A stretch of 64,000 nucleotides of DNA, from assembly GCF_019801215.1 (NCBI RefSeq), contig NZ_JAHVJO010000002.1, forward strand, positions 620,001 to 684,000, read 5' to 3'. This DNA is from Fictibacillus nanhaiensis. GTDB lineage: Bacteria; Bacillota; Bacilli; Bacillales; Fictibacillaceae. The notes beneath the pieces are model-generated. The model saw nothing but the letters and a program-made list of their open reading frames with translations, did no database searches and was not told the origin of the DNA. Of the stretch, positions 32,794 through 41,836 are shown piece after piece (positions within the stretch are counted from its first letter, which is position 1; every line of letters begins with the position of its first letter). The position numbers were made by a program, and so were the translations under genes.

Positions 32794-34332
32794 TTATTCT
32801 CCGCTCTCTTTTTTATGTCTCTTTTGAAACCCATGAATGGTTCCGTATTGTGATTGCAAAGCTTTAGATAACTCCATATAAATTAGAAATAGATCTTCGT
32901 AAATCTCCTTATTGTCAGACTGAGGCTGAACACGCTCATAATCTTTTGTACTAAGCGCCGCTTCTTGTAAATTCTCTATGTCACCGACTGCAAACCTTCC
33001 GAGGAGAACCGCACCAAGACAAGAACTTTCCGTATGCTCCGGGATACTTACTTCTTTTTGAAAAACGTCAGCTAAAATTTGTTTCCAAAGAGCAGATTGG
33101 GTAAAGCCGCCAGTTGCATAAACCTTAACTTCTTCCCTATTTTCGGCAACCTGATTGGTAACAAGTCTGTACACCTGAAAAAGGTTGAGTATAACGCCTT
33201 CCAAAACTGCGCGAACCATATGATTTTTCGTATGACGCAATGTTAAACCGATAAAAGAACCTTTTGCTTCTGCATCCCATAATGGTGCACGTTCACCCGT
33301 TAGATGAGGCAAAAACACCAACCCTTCACAGCCTGCTGGAGCTGTTTCGGCTGCGAAAGACACTTCCTCGTAAGCTGCTTGCTCTTCTTTTTCATGAAAA
33401 AGATCATGAACCCATTGAAAGGCAATTCCGCCATTATTGACTGGACCTCCCGATACCCAAAGATTTTCGGTAAGTGGGTAACAAAAAGTCCTGCCTTCTG
33501 CATCTACCACTCGCTCAGAAGATGTTGTTCGGATCGCACCGCTCGTTCCAATCGTTATTGCTACATCTCCGGGAGACACCGCTCCCACACCGAGGTTAGA
33601 TAGCGGCCCATCTGTTGCACCAATCGCCACCTTCACATTACGGTCCAATCCGCATTCTTTTGCAACACGTTCTGACAGCCCCTCCCAATAAAAAGTGGTC
33701 GGCTTAAGTTGGGGCAGCTGGCGAGGAGTAACATCCGCCAATCGCAACGCTTCTTCATCCCATATAAAATGGTGCATGTTCCATAATCCTGTTGCTGCAG
33801 CTGAAGCATAATCAGTTGCCCACTCTCCAAACCAGCGGAACAGTATATAATCTTTTATCCCGACAAACTTCTCGGCACGTTGAAAAATTTCAGGGGACGT
33901 GTTTTTAATCCACATTAATTTGAACAAAGGTGTCATCGGATGGATTGGCACGCCCGTCCGTTTATATAGGTCTAAGGCATCTCGTGACGATTTTACTTTG
34001 AAAGCAAATGGTTCACTTCTCGTATCTGCCCACGTGATGCTGTTTGTTATAGGGTTTCCTTCTTTATCTACCGCGATCAAGGAATGCATCGCGGTACTAA
34101 ACGAGAGCAATCCTATACGTTCGGCTTTTACGCCGCTTTTTTCTATCGTTTTTTTTAGAGAAGTAAGAACGGCCGCATAGATCTCGTCCGGATTTTGTTC
34201 TGCAGCACCCGGTTCTAGTGCGAGTAAAGGATACCCTTCTGCATGTTGAGCGACAGCAGATCCTCTCTCATCAAAAAGAACGACCTTCGTACTCGTCGTC
34301 CCGATATCAATACCGATCGCGTACTTTTTCAA
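32794..34332 (-). CDS. gntK: FGGY carbohydrate kinase, probably gluconokinase
   Basis: 512 residues from a TTG at 34332, preceded by AAAGGAGA at 8 bases; the frame to 34389 lacks a ribosome site. FGGY-fold signatures: IGIDIGTTSTKVVLFD, TWADTRSEP, ATDGPLSNLGVGAVSPGD, FLPHLTGERAPLWD. The pattern is closest to gluconate kinases of Bacillus, which make 6-phosphogluconate; xylulose as substrate cannot be excluded. No permease or dehydrogenase gene is beside it, unlike the gnt operon. Confidence 0.82.
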   Translation of the reverse strand: MKKYAIGIDIGTTSTKVVLFDERGSAVAQHAEGYPLLALEPGAAEQNPDEIYAAVLTSLKKTIEKSGVKAERIGLLSFSTAMHSLIAVDKEGNPITNSITWADTRSEPFAFKVKSSRDALDLYKRTGVPIHPMTPLFKLMWIKNTSPEIFQRAEKFVGIKDYILFRWFGEWATDYASAAATGLWNMHHFIWDEEALRLADVTPRQLPQLKPTTFYWEGLSERVAKECGLDRNVKVAIGATDGPLSNLGVGAVSPGDVAITIGTSGAIRTTSSERVVDAEGRTFCYPLTENLWVSGGPVNNGGIAFQWVHDLFHEKEEQAAYEEVSFAAETAPAGCEGLVFLPHLTGERAPLWDAEAKGSFIGLTLRHTKNHMVRAVLEGVILNLFQVYRLVTNQVAENREEVKVYATGGFTQSALWKQILADVFQKEVSIPEHTESSCLGAVLLGRFAVGDIENLQEAALSTKDYERVQPQSDNKEIYEDLFLIYMELSKALQSQYGTIHGFQKRHKKESGE

Positions 34333-34496
34333 ATTAAAAAGTCTCCTTTCTACCTTCACAAAGCTAAGCAGCAAGTATATGGCTACCACTATGTCCTGAT
34401 TTTATTATCATAAATATTCCCTATGTTCCATCGATTCTGTAAACTTATGCTAATCTTATCGTATATCTAAGGAAAATGGAAAAGGAGAGAAAGAAG

Positions 34497-34964
34497 ATGA
34501 ATTCATTTGTAATACGTCCTGCTAACCTTAAAGATCTACCATCTTTACGGAATCTGATGCATTCGTATATCGTCGATTTTTATAAAGGAAAGACACCACA
34601 GGGATCAAAGTTGGAGAATCATATCGTTCATCTATTAAAATCAGAAGAAGCAGGAACTCAATTTGTGGCAGAAGCAGAGGATGGCCCGCTTGCCGGGTTC
34701 GCCACACTCTACTTCTCGTTCAGCACAACACGACTTCAAAAGATTGCGATCTTGAATGATCTTTTTATCGATGAACAGTATCGGGGATCCGGATTGGGCG
34801 AAAACATGTTCAAACACGTACTGAATTACACAAAAAAGGAAGGGTTTGCCTACATGTCATGGCAAACGGCCCAAGATAACGAGCCCGCACAGGCACTTTA
34901 CGAAAAAATGGGCGGAAAAAATATCAATTCAGAGTGGATTCACTACGAGATCGAACACAATTAG
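34497..34964 (+). CDS. GNAT-family N-acetyltransferase
   Basis: 155 residues from the ATG at 34497, preceded by AAGGAGAG (the frame from 34476 starts before that site). The acetyl-CoA motif is seen in LNDLFIDEQYRGSGLGENMFKH, followed by WQTAQDNEPAQALYEKMGG. The substrate is unknown. Followed by a hairpin and repeat element C. Confidence 0.85.
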   Translation: MNSFVIRPANLKDLPSLRNLMHSYIVDFYKGKTPQGSKLENHIVHLLKSEEAGTQFVAEAEDGPLAGFATLYFSFSTTRLQKIAILNDLFIDEQYRGSGLGENMFKHVLNYTKKEGFAYMSWQTAQDNEPAQALYEKMGGKNINSEWIHYEIEHN

Positions 34965-34967
34965 GAA

Positions 34968-35167
34968 GCTTGGCTTGTGCCAAGCAACAGAATAGCTGTC
35001 TTGATGGGGTCAGAGCAGGCGAAAAACAGGCTTGTTAACCGTAATTCCAGAAAAAACAGCAGTGAATCCAAAAGTTTTGGCCATGAATCCAAAAATTTAT
35101 GGGGTGAATCCAGAAGTTTTGGCTGTTTATCCACGAGTCTACATATATCGACACATTTCGACACGAC
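34968..35167 (+). repeat. Composite 5x21-bp repeat element, copy C
   Basis: Starts with a different hairpin (GCTTGGC / GCCAAGC, 34968-34985) just after the GNAT stop, then five 21-bp units at 35044, 35065, 35086, 35107 and 35128. The first unit is ATTCCAGAAAAAACAGC, the last TATCCACGAGTCTAC, and the tail has two TCGACAC words. It fills the gap between the convergent GNAT and ywlG genes. Confidence 0.85.
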
Positions 35168-35190
35168 ATCCCGGATCCCCATCCTCCATC

Positions 35191-35217
35191 AAAAAAAGCC
35201 CTCACCAAGAGGGCTTT
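35191..35217 (-). terminator. Terminator of ywlG
   Basis: On the minus strand AAAGCCCTC and GAGGGCTTT are separated by a short loop and followed by TTTT, next to the ywlG stop. Confidence 0.85.
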
Positions 35218-35222
35218 CCGAA

Positions 35223-35795
35223 TTAAAAACAGCGAATATCTTCTTTGCTCGGATAGACGGCTCGTTCGCCGCCGATCAGCTTCGGACGCGTTTTCGCCAG
35301 TGTTACGTGTGCCTCGCCGACTTTTTTGACTTCGCTGCGAACAGGCACTGCAACGTGCTTTAAGTGCATGCCAATAAAGGTGTCACCGATGTCGATGCCT
35401 GCGTCGGCTTTTATATATTCAACGATTACGGGTTCGTTCATATGATGAAAGGCATGGGTCGCCAATGCTCCCCCGGCCGACCGAGCCGGAACAACGCGAA
35501 CTTCATCATAGCCTCTTTTGTCTGCTTCATGGCGCTCCATGACGAGCGCGCGATTGAGATGTTCGCAGCATTGAATTGCCAACGCCACTCCCGTCTCCTC
35601 TTGGAATGCCACGATACCGCGGTATAGCGCATTTGCAGTATCCATCGTGCCTGATGTGCCAATTCGTTCACCAATTACTTCGCTTGTACTTGCACCTACA
35701 ACTAATAATTGAGAAGATTTTAATTGTGCATGTTTTTGTAAATCTTGCAAAACATTCAGGACTTGGTCTTGAATTTGTTGGAGCTCATCGCTCAT
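35223..35795 (-). CDS. ywlG: YwlG family protein (TIGR01440)
   Basis: 190 residues, soluble, of a conserved Bacillus family without assigned function. Recognised by [35 protein letters not shown], and [17 protein letters not shown]. It lies directly downstream of rpiB as in B. subtilis. Confidence 0.93.
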   Translation of the reverse strand: MSDELQQIQDQVLNVLQDLQKHAQLKSSQLLVVGASTSEVIGERIGTSGTMDTANALYRGIVAFQEETGVALAIQCCEHLNRALVMERHEADKRGYDEVRVVPARSAGGALATHAFHHMNEPVIVEYIKADAGIDIGDTFIGMHLKHVAVPVRSEVKKVGEAHVTLAKTRPKLIGGERAVYPSKEDIRCF

Positions 35796-35823
35796 TTATG
35801 GTCTTCCTTTCGTTTGGGTCTTG

Positions 35824-36264
35824 TTATTGGCCTTCGTATTGAGAGATCTTATCCACTCGGCGACCGTGACGTCCGCCTTCGTATTCTGTCGTTAGCCAAA
35901 CTTTTGCAATTTCCAATGCGAGACCTGGACCAATGACGCGCTCACCCATGGCTAGTACGTTACTGTCATTATGCTGTCTTGTCGCTTTTGCACTGAACAG
36001 ATCATGAACGAGGGCACAGCGGATTCCTTTTACTTTGTTCGCTGCAATACTCATTCCGATTCCGGTTCCGCAGATTAGTATTCCGCGATCTGCCTCATGG
36101 TTTGCTACTTTTTCAGCTACAGGAATGGCATAGTCGGGATAATCTACAGATGTATCACATTCACAGCCAACATCTTCTACTTCAAACCCTAATTCTTCTA
36201 TCATCGTGATGATTTCTTTTCGTAATTCAACTCCGGCGTGATCTGAACCTATCGCTACCTTCAT
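35824..36264 (-). CDS. rpiB: Ribose-5-phosphate isomerase B
   Basis: A 146-residue sugar-phosphate isomerase of the RpiB/LacAB family. MKVAIGSDHAGVELRKEI opens the protein, and the active-site cysteine is in GILICGTGIGMSIAANK. The ATG at 36264 matches family length; the frame to 36300 adds 12 unsupported residues. Same position as B. subtilis ywlF. Confidence 0.95.
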   Translation of the reverse strand: MKVAIGSDHAGVELRKEIITMIEELGFEVEDVGCECDTSVDYPDYAIPVAEKVANHEADRGILICGTGIGMSIAANKVKGIRCALVHDLFSAKATRQHNDSNVLAMGERVIGPGLALEIAKVWLTTEYEGGRHGRRVDKISQYEGQ

Positions 36265-36372
36265 GTTGGTCTGCACCTGCTCTCTCATTCTTTTTTCCAT
36301 TATATTCTTTCTGGATTGGTGGTTTCAATGTCACTTCACGCTTATTTAGGACAACCTCATACTATTTAGGTG

Positions 36373-36984
36373 TCACTCTTTCATGTTATCGTCTTTTTTC
36401 ACTAGTTTTTCAATAAGCGCTTCAATTTCGTCCCGTGTTTCTTTATACAAATCTAGCGGCCCGCCGAACGGATCTGAAATATCTAATGACGGCACTGTGT
36501 TCTCGAGCATGATACGTCTTTCAACGAGCGGTCTGACTGCTTTTTCAAATTCCATCTTCAACCTTTCACTGTTTTCATTCTTTGCCATATATTCTAGCTT
36601 TAACATTTCAATTTCTGTGTAAAGCTGATAGATTTCTTCTATTTTGCTTTTATCTTCTTCATCAAGCACATATTCTTTTAACGTATACGTTTTATTTACC
36701 GCATCAGGCCATTTTCCAACAAGCGCATGTTTATGATTCTCCGTCATCGTTAGAATGAGATCCGCCCAGCTGATCAAATACTCGGAAACTCCTTGAGATT
36801 GATGATTTTCTTTAATTTTTCTCTCTGAGAGCGCATGAGATGCATTCGAACTCATAACAGCGCCGTTTCCAGCGAATACGCCTGCAGACTTCACGTGAAA
36901 CTTCCCTTTGCCTTTCTCCCGTAATAGAGCTTCAGCCATCGGACTTCGACAAGTATTTCCTGTACATATAAATAACACGTTCAT
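36373..36984 (-). CDS. ywlE: Protein-arginine phosphatase-like (LMW phosphatase) with helical insert
   Basis: 203 residues versus about 150 for B. subtilis YwlE. The catalytic loop FICTGNTCRSP (Cys7, Arg13) and Thr11, which selects phospho-arginine in YwlE, are conserved, as is the general-acid Asp171 in DISDPFGGPLDLY. Between TLKEYV (about 106) and DISDPFGG (168) there is an insertion of about 60 charged, helix-prone residues. YwlE reverses McsB arginine phosphorylation and influences CtsR and Clp proteolysis. Confidence 0.9.
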   Translation of the reverse strand: MNVLFICTGNTCRSPMAEALLREKGKGKFHVKSAGVFAGNGAVMSSNASHALSERKIKENHQSQGVSEYLISWADLILTMTENHKHALVGKWPDAVNKTYTLKEYVLDEEDKSKIEEIYQLYTEIEMLKLEYMAKNENSERLKMEFEKAVRPLVERRIMLENTVPSLDISDPFGGPLDLYKETRDEIEALIEKLVKKDDNMKE

Positions 36985-37085
36985 GGTGAGTCACCTCATT
37001 TTCTAGCTTTCCCTATTTTTTTATATGGTAACGTTATTATTTAGTATATCACCGGTTTTCAGAATAAAAAATGAAGACATTCTTT

Positions 37086-37637
37086 CTAAAAAGGCAAAAG
37101 AATCTTCACACCAAATGCGAGCAGAATGCAGCCTCCTAACGCTTCACTATAAGAACCTAGCCATTTCTGCACTTTTTTCCCCATCACTAAACCACACCAC
37201 GTTAAGAGCATACTCATTATACCGAACATAAAAATCGTCATCCACGTCTTCGCTCCATAGATTCCTAAACTAAGACCGACAGAAAAGCTATCGAGACTGG
37301 CACTTAAAGCAAAAACTAAAAGACCAAAACCAACGGGGCGGACAAATGGCTCATCCTCCTTTGAAAAGGAGGAACGAATCATCGTTAAACCTAAGATTAC
37401 GAGTAACACACCACCCACGATGGCTGCAATACTTCCAAAATGATTCGAGATTTGTTTGCCGATCGTCATTCCGCCTAAAGGCATCAACATGTGGAAGAGA
37501 CCTATTGTAATCCCGATTTTTATGATCTGTTTTAATCGAAGAGATAGCATTCCCATACCTAGGCCGATTGAAAAGGCGTCCATGCCTAGTGCGATAGACA
37601 TAAACCATAGCGTCATCCATTCCCCCATCGTTGCCAA
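37086..37637 (-). CDS. mntP: Putative Mn2+ efflux pump MntP
   Basis: A six-helix membrane protein. The duplicated motif pair is ALGMDAFSIGLGMGM and ALSASLDSFSVGLSLGIYG, with the Asp residues that bind Mn2+. The start is uncertain: TTG at 37637 follows AAAGGAGTGG, and the frame extends to 37682. Equivalent to ywlD, beside ywlE as in B. subtilis. Confidence 0.88.
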   Translation of the reverse strand: MATMGEWMTLWFMSIALGMDAFSIGLGMGMLSLRLKQIIKIGITIGLFHMLMPLGGMTIGKQISNHFGSIAAIVGGVLLVILGLTMIRSSFSKEDEPFVRPVGFGLLVFALSASLDSFSVGLSLGIYGAKTWMTIFMFGIMSMLLTWCGLVMGKKVQKWLGSYSEALGGCILLAFGVKILLPF

Positions 37638-37826
37638 AATAGTTTCCACTCCTTTACCCATCACTACTTTCAGCCTATGCATGTCTACTTTTAAAAAGAC
37701 TATAAAAAATATACAAGCTGTTTAACCTTTAAAAAATGAATTCTTTAGCCTGTCATAGGAAGGGATAACCCGTTTAGTAGCGTATATATGAAGATAGAAG
37801 TCTATAGGAAAAAGGGAGGAACAAGC

Positions 37827-40046
37827 ATGGTCCATAACGCATCGGCCGTTTCGGCAGAAGGAGAAATGAAGTGGAAATTTTCTCCGTTTACCAACGGTAT
37901 TTCCCGCCAGAAAAGTATGACGTTTCGTTATATAAAGCAAGAGGAAGATATCATCATGACCGAGAGCGAAGGGGAGCTTTTTGACTTGTTCGGCCTCAAA
38001 CCAGAAGACGTTCTCCAAAAGAGATTAGAAGATATTTTTCCAAAAGAGATGGCTGCTTTTAAAAGGAAAGTCTATGAGAGAGCATTGAATGGGGAAAGTT
38101 TGACATATGAAGCAGAATTGAACGGAATTCCGTTTCTGGCTGCAATCGGCCCGATCTATAAAGATGGCATTGTAACAGAGGTGTATGGATTCTGTGTAGA
38201 TTTGAGTGAGAGAATACAGATGGAAAGGCAGCTCGCTGAAAGTGAACAACGGTTCAGATCTTTAATGGACCATAACATTGATGCATTATTTTCAGTAGAT
38301 TTAGAAGGGAAATTTACGACGGTTAATAAAGCCTGTACAGAAATGACGGGGTATAGCGAAACAGAACTGCTCAACATGACCTTTCTTCCGATTATCATAC
38401 CAGAACGAAAATCCATTGCATTGGAACAATTTCAAGATGCTCTTAAAGGGAACTCTAAAATTATTGAAACGCGCATCACTCGAAAGACCGGTGAGATCCG
38501 CCAGATTACGTTTACAATTACTCCGATTATCGTACTGAATAAAGTTCTTGGTGTTTTTGGAATCGCGAAAGATGTTACCGAAAAGAGAGAGGCAGAAAAA
38601 GAGCTTCGCGAAACAAAAGAGCTGCTTGAATCTGTAATCTATCATTCAAGTGATGCCATTTCTGTTGTCCACTTTAGCGATTATTCTGTAAAAGTAAATC
38701 CCGCTTTCGAATTTATCTATGGCTGGTCACAAGACGAATTGAACAACCTGACGTCACACATGCTGCCGATTGTTCCAGAGGACAAAATTGCCGAATCAGA
38801 ACGGCTCACGAATATTGTTAAGCACGGAGGTTATGTGAAAGGCATAGAGACCATCCGAGTAAATAAAAACGGAAAACGCCTGAATGTCAGTCTCTCCCTT
38901 AGTCCTATCTATGGGGAGAATGGAGATGTCGTGGCACTATCTGCGATTTCACGAGATATTACAGATAAAAAGTTAAAAGAAAATGCATTAAAAGAGAGTG
39001 AAGAAAAATATCGGATTATCGCTGAAAATACGACCGACTTAATCGGAGTCGTTGACTTAGAAGGAAACGTTAAATATGCTTCCCCTTCTAACAGGCTCCT
39101 TCTCGGTTTCGATCCATCGCTTTATGATGGCAAAAAGATACAAGCCTTTTTCCATAGTGATGATCGTCCAAAAGTAAGAATGGCGATTAACGAGATGATA
39201 AAAACGATGAAACCTGTAAAGTTCGAGGTGAGATGCAAGCATGCCCATGGCCACTGGGTCACACTGGAGGCGAATGCGACGCCGATTGTTAACCTTCTAG
39301 ATAAGAGCGGATCGTTTGTAGTTGTTGCCCGGGATCTGACAGAACGAAAAAAGACCGAAGAGATGCTCCGAAAATCAGACAAGCTTTCGGTCTTAGGGCA
39401 GCTCGCAGCAGGAGTGGCACATGAGATACGTAATCCCCTCACATCCATACGTGGTTTTTTACAGCTGTTACAGTCAAAAGCATCGGAAAACGAAGATTAT
39501 TACCAGATCATGCTTTCGGAAATCGACCGCATCAACAGCATCGTTGGAGAGTTCATGCTGCTCGCTAAGCCTCAAGCGATGAATTTTATGAAAACCGATC
39601 TAAAGCAATTATTAAAACACGTTATCTCTATCCTTGAGACACAGGCCATTTTGACAAACGTCCAGATTTATTTTGAGTGTGATCCAGATCTACCGGAAAT
39701 TTGGTGCGTGGATAATCAGATCAAGCAAGTGTTCGTAAACATGCTGAAGAACGCAATCGAAGCTATGCCAGCGGGAGGTTCTGTACATATTCATCTAAAA
39801 AAACAAGAGAATTATGTTATCGCTTCCTTTATCGATCACGGCTGCGGCATCCCTGAAGAGCGATTGGCTACACTTGGCGAACCTTTTTATACGACAAAAG
39901 AAAAAGGTACAGGTCTCGGCTTAATGATCTGTTATAAGATCGTAGAAAACCATCATGGCAAAATAAAGATTGAGAGTAAAATAGACGATGGAAGCACCTT
40001 TTCAATCATGCTTCCCATTCATAAAAACAAGCCTGTGTCCGAATAG
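37827..40046 (+). CDS. Multi-PAS sensor histidine kinase (sporulation-kinase type)
   Basis: 739 residues from the ATG at 37827 after GGGAGGAACAAGC. Soluble: no membrane helix. Four PAS-like domains (about 30-125, 140-250, 265-380, 395-510), a HisKA domain with VAHEIRNPLTSIRGFLQL (His532), and a HATPase domain with NMLKNAIEAM, DHGCGIP and GTGLGLMICYKI. No response regulator lies beside it, fitting the orphan KinA/KinE class that phosphorylates Spo0F. It interrupts the mntP-ywlC synteny and faces the opposite way. Confidence 0.9.
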   Translation: MVHNASAVSAEGEMKWKFSPFTNGISRQKSMTFRYIKQEEDIIMTESEGELFDLFGLKPEDVLQKRLEDIFPKEMAAFKRKVYERALNGESLTYEAELNGIPFLAAIGPIYKDGIVTEVYGFCVDLSERIQMERQLAESEQRFRSLMDHNIDALFSVDLEGKFTTVNKACTEMTGYSETELLNMTFLPIIIPERKSIALEQFQDALKGNSKIIETRITRKTGEIRQITFTITPIIVLNKVLGVFGIAKDVTEKREAEKELRETKELLESVIYHSSDAISVVHFSDYSVKVNPAFEFIYGWSQDELNNLTSHMLPIVPEDKIAESERLTNIVKHGGYVKGIETIRVNKNGKRLNVSLSLSPIYGENGDVVALSAISRDITDKKLKENALKESEEKYRIIAENTTDLIGVVDLEGNVKYASPSNRLLLGFDPSLYDGKKIQAFFHSDDRPKVRMAINEMIKTMKPVKFEVRCKHAHGHWVTLEANATPIVNLLDKSGSFVVVARDLTERKKTEEMLRKSDKLSVLGQLAAGVAHEIRNPLTSIRGFLQLLQSKASENEDYYQIMLSEIDRINSIVGEFMLLAKPQAMNFMKTDLKQLLKHVISILETQAILTNVQIYFECDPDLPEIWCVDNQIKQVFVNMLKNAIEAMPAGGSVHIHLKKQENYVIASFIDHGCGIPEERLATLGEPFYTTKEKGTGLGLMICYKIVENHHGKIKIESKIDDGSTFSIMLPIHKNKPVSE

Positions 40047-40065
40047 ACAGAGGCTTGTTCCTTTT
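40026..40065 (+). terminator. Terminator of the histidine kinase gene
   Basis: AACAAGCCT pairs with AGGCTTGTT, extended inward with GTGTC / GACAG, followed by a T-rich run. The stop codon lies inside the hairpin. Confidence 0.75.
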
Positions 40066-40070
40066 CCTTT

Positions 40071-41129
40071 TTATTCTTTTATTACGTTGCCACCTGCAGA
40101 TTTCTCTAGCCGGTTCATAATCGCCGCGCCGACTCCCGTTTTTGGAAAAACTTCGCCAAAAATTTGGTCCACATTCGCTTCGTTAAATGAGCGCAATGCT
40201 TCATATAAGTGCTGAGCGACCGTTTCAGGATTGGAACGTACACCTGAAGGGATGACAGAATCTGCTCGATACAACCCTATTCGCTCTTCTGTTGTGAGTA
40301 TCCCAACTCTTCTGCCGGCTGCTCTCTCTTTATCCACAAGCTGTTGAAGAAACTCAGGACTTCCATCCACTAAAACAAAGGGCGCGTTTGGAGCATAATG
40401 TGTATATTTCACACCTGGTGATCGTGGTGCAAGCTTTTCGTCGTCAATCCCCGGGTCGACCATCACCTTCCCTAGGCCCACAACATTTTCAAGCTCCTCA
40501 AAGGTCACCCCGCCTGGTCGTAAAATTGTAATCTCACCGTTATCCGTACACTCTACAACCGTTGATTCAACACCAACTCCTGTAGAGCCTCCATCCACGA
40601 TACCAGGTATTCTGCCTTTTAAATCTTCATACACATGGTTTGCCGTAGTCGGGCTAGGTTTCCCAGACAGATTTGCACTTGGGGCGGCTAATGGTACACC
40701 TGATGCTTCAATCACCGCTAAAGCAACCGGGTGATTCGGCATTCTTACAGCAACTGTGGATAACCCAGCAGTGACTTTTTCGCTTACCTTAGTTCCTTTT
40801 GGTAAAACGATAGTAAGTGGCCCAGGCCAGAATTTGTTCATAAGATCTTCCGCGCTTTTAGGTATGGATGAAACAAGACCTTCTAATTGCTTTCGATCGG
40901 ATATATGGACAATTAACGGGTTATCGCTCGGTCTTCCTTTTGCCTCAAAAATGCGTGCTATCGCATAATCGCTTCCGGCGTTTCCCGCTAATCCATAAAC
41001 GGTTTCAGTTGGCAAAGCGACCACTTCATCTTGTTTTATCCACAGGGAAGCCTGTATAACTTGTGGATGGTCTATTAAGGATTGTTCGCTTTTATCCACA
41101 ATCCAGCGTTCCGTTTGGAATGATTTCAT
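40071..41129 (-). CDS. ywlC: Threonylcarbamoyl-AMP synthase (Sua5/YwlC)
   Basis: 352 residues, the long two-domain form. It makes L-threonylcarbamoyl-AMP for t6A37 of tRNA. The YrdC domain covers about 20-210 (LPTETVYGLAGNA, KGRPSDNPLIVHI, APSANLSGKPSPTTA, RPGG), and the Sua5 C-terminal domain follows (APGVKYTHYAP-type SPGVKYTHYAPNAPF). The 5' end of the gene and the upstream region contain DnaA-box-like 9-mers. Confidence 0.96.
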   Translation of the reverse strand: MKSFQTERWIVDKSEQSLIDHPQVIQASLWIKQDEVVALPTETVYGLAGNAGSDYAIARIFEAKGRPSDNPLIVHISDRKQLEGLVSSIPKSAEDLMNKFWPGPLTIVLPKGTKVSEKVTAGLSTVAVRMPNHPVALAVIEASGVPLAAPSANLSGKPSPTTANHVYEDLKGRIPGIVDGGSTGVGVESTVVECTDNGEITILRPGGVTFEELENVVGLGKVMVDPGIDDEKLAPRSPGVKYTHYAPNAPFVLVDGSPEFLQQLVDKERAAGRRVGILTTEERIGLYRADSVIPSGVRSNPETVAQHLYEALRSFNEANVDQIFGEVFPKTGVGAAIMNRLEKSAGGNVIKE

Positions 41130-41236
41130 GATTTAAACCCTTTCTATAACTCAGGTACACCATACTGTTCAATGGTCAATCCACAAAACTTTTATATCCA
41201 CAGAGTTATGCACAATTTGTCGGTAATTGTGGACAA
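41036..41236. promoter_or_regulatory. Cluster of DnaA boxes at the start of ywlC
   Basis: TTATCCACA at 41036-41044 and 41092-41100 and TTATGCACA at 41206-41214 are perfect consensus boxes. TATATCCACA (about 41193) and the inverted TTGTGGACAA (about 41227) are near matches, and there are additional TCCACAA words. Two boxes lie within the ywlC coding start, the rest upstream. I recall ywlC among the DnaA-bound loci of B. subtilis, so this may be conserved. Confidence 0.7.
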
Positions 41237-41252
41237 GTTGTTGACAAACTAC

Positions 41253-41693
41253 TTATGAATCGAGGGCATAAGCTAAAAGTTCTGCTCCTGATGATGCATT
41301 ATTTTTTACATGATCGGCACTTTCGATATGAGGAGGCACTTTATCCTTTGGAATCACTTTAAATGATAAGGCTTCAAACATATGCACAGCTTTTGTTAAT
41401 AAATAAAGAGTTTCTACTCCTTTATCTTTTGAGTATACCAAAATTTTATCGATCAGTTTAAGCAGAAGTGTTTCTGAAGAGTACTTCTGCTTTAATACAA
41501 AAGATCGCAGCAAACCATCTTTGCCGATTCGTTCAAGACCAACAGTTCCAATGGTCTCACCTTCATCATTCACAACGACTAAATAATTTTCAATGCTGTC
41601 TGTAATCCCTTCTGATTGAAGTCCGGCTTTTCCAACGAGCTGAAGCAGATCTTTCGCTTCATGTTTCATAGCCTGCCTTAAAATAATCGTCAT
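41253..41693 (-). CDS. ywlB: GNAT-like acetyltransferase (YwlB position)
   Basis: 146 residues from the ATG at 41693, preceded by GGGAGAG; the frame to 41795 has no ribosome site. The fold is GNAT-like: IILRQAMKHEAKDLLQLV, NYLVVVNDEGETIGTVGLERIG, and GVETLYLLTKAVHMFEALSF. The position between ywlC and spoIIR matches B. subtilis ywlB. Substrate unknown. Confidence 0.78.
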   Translation of the reverse strand: MTIILRQAMKHEAKDLLQLVGKAGLQSEGITDSIENYLVVVNDEGETIGTVGLERIGKDGLLRSFVLKQKYSSETLLLKLIDKILVYSKDKGVETLYLLTKAVHMFEALSFKVIPKDKVPPHIESADHVKNNASSGAELLAYALDS

Positions 41694-41836
41694 CTTTAAC
41701 TCTCCCTGCTTTTTATAATAACAGCTTCTTTTATGAGCTGTATGTCCCATAGTGGCAAAAAAGAAGGTACACCTTATGAGGCTTACCTTCTTCATTTTCT
41801 ATAATCTATGAAAATAGGGAGGAACTTATGCAAGAT

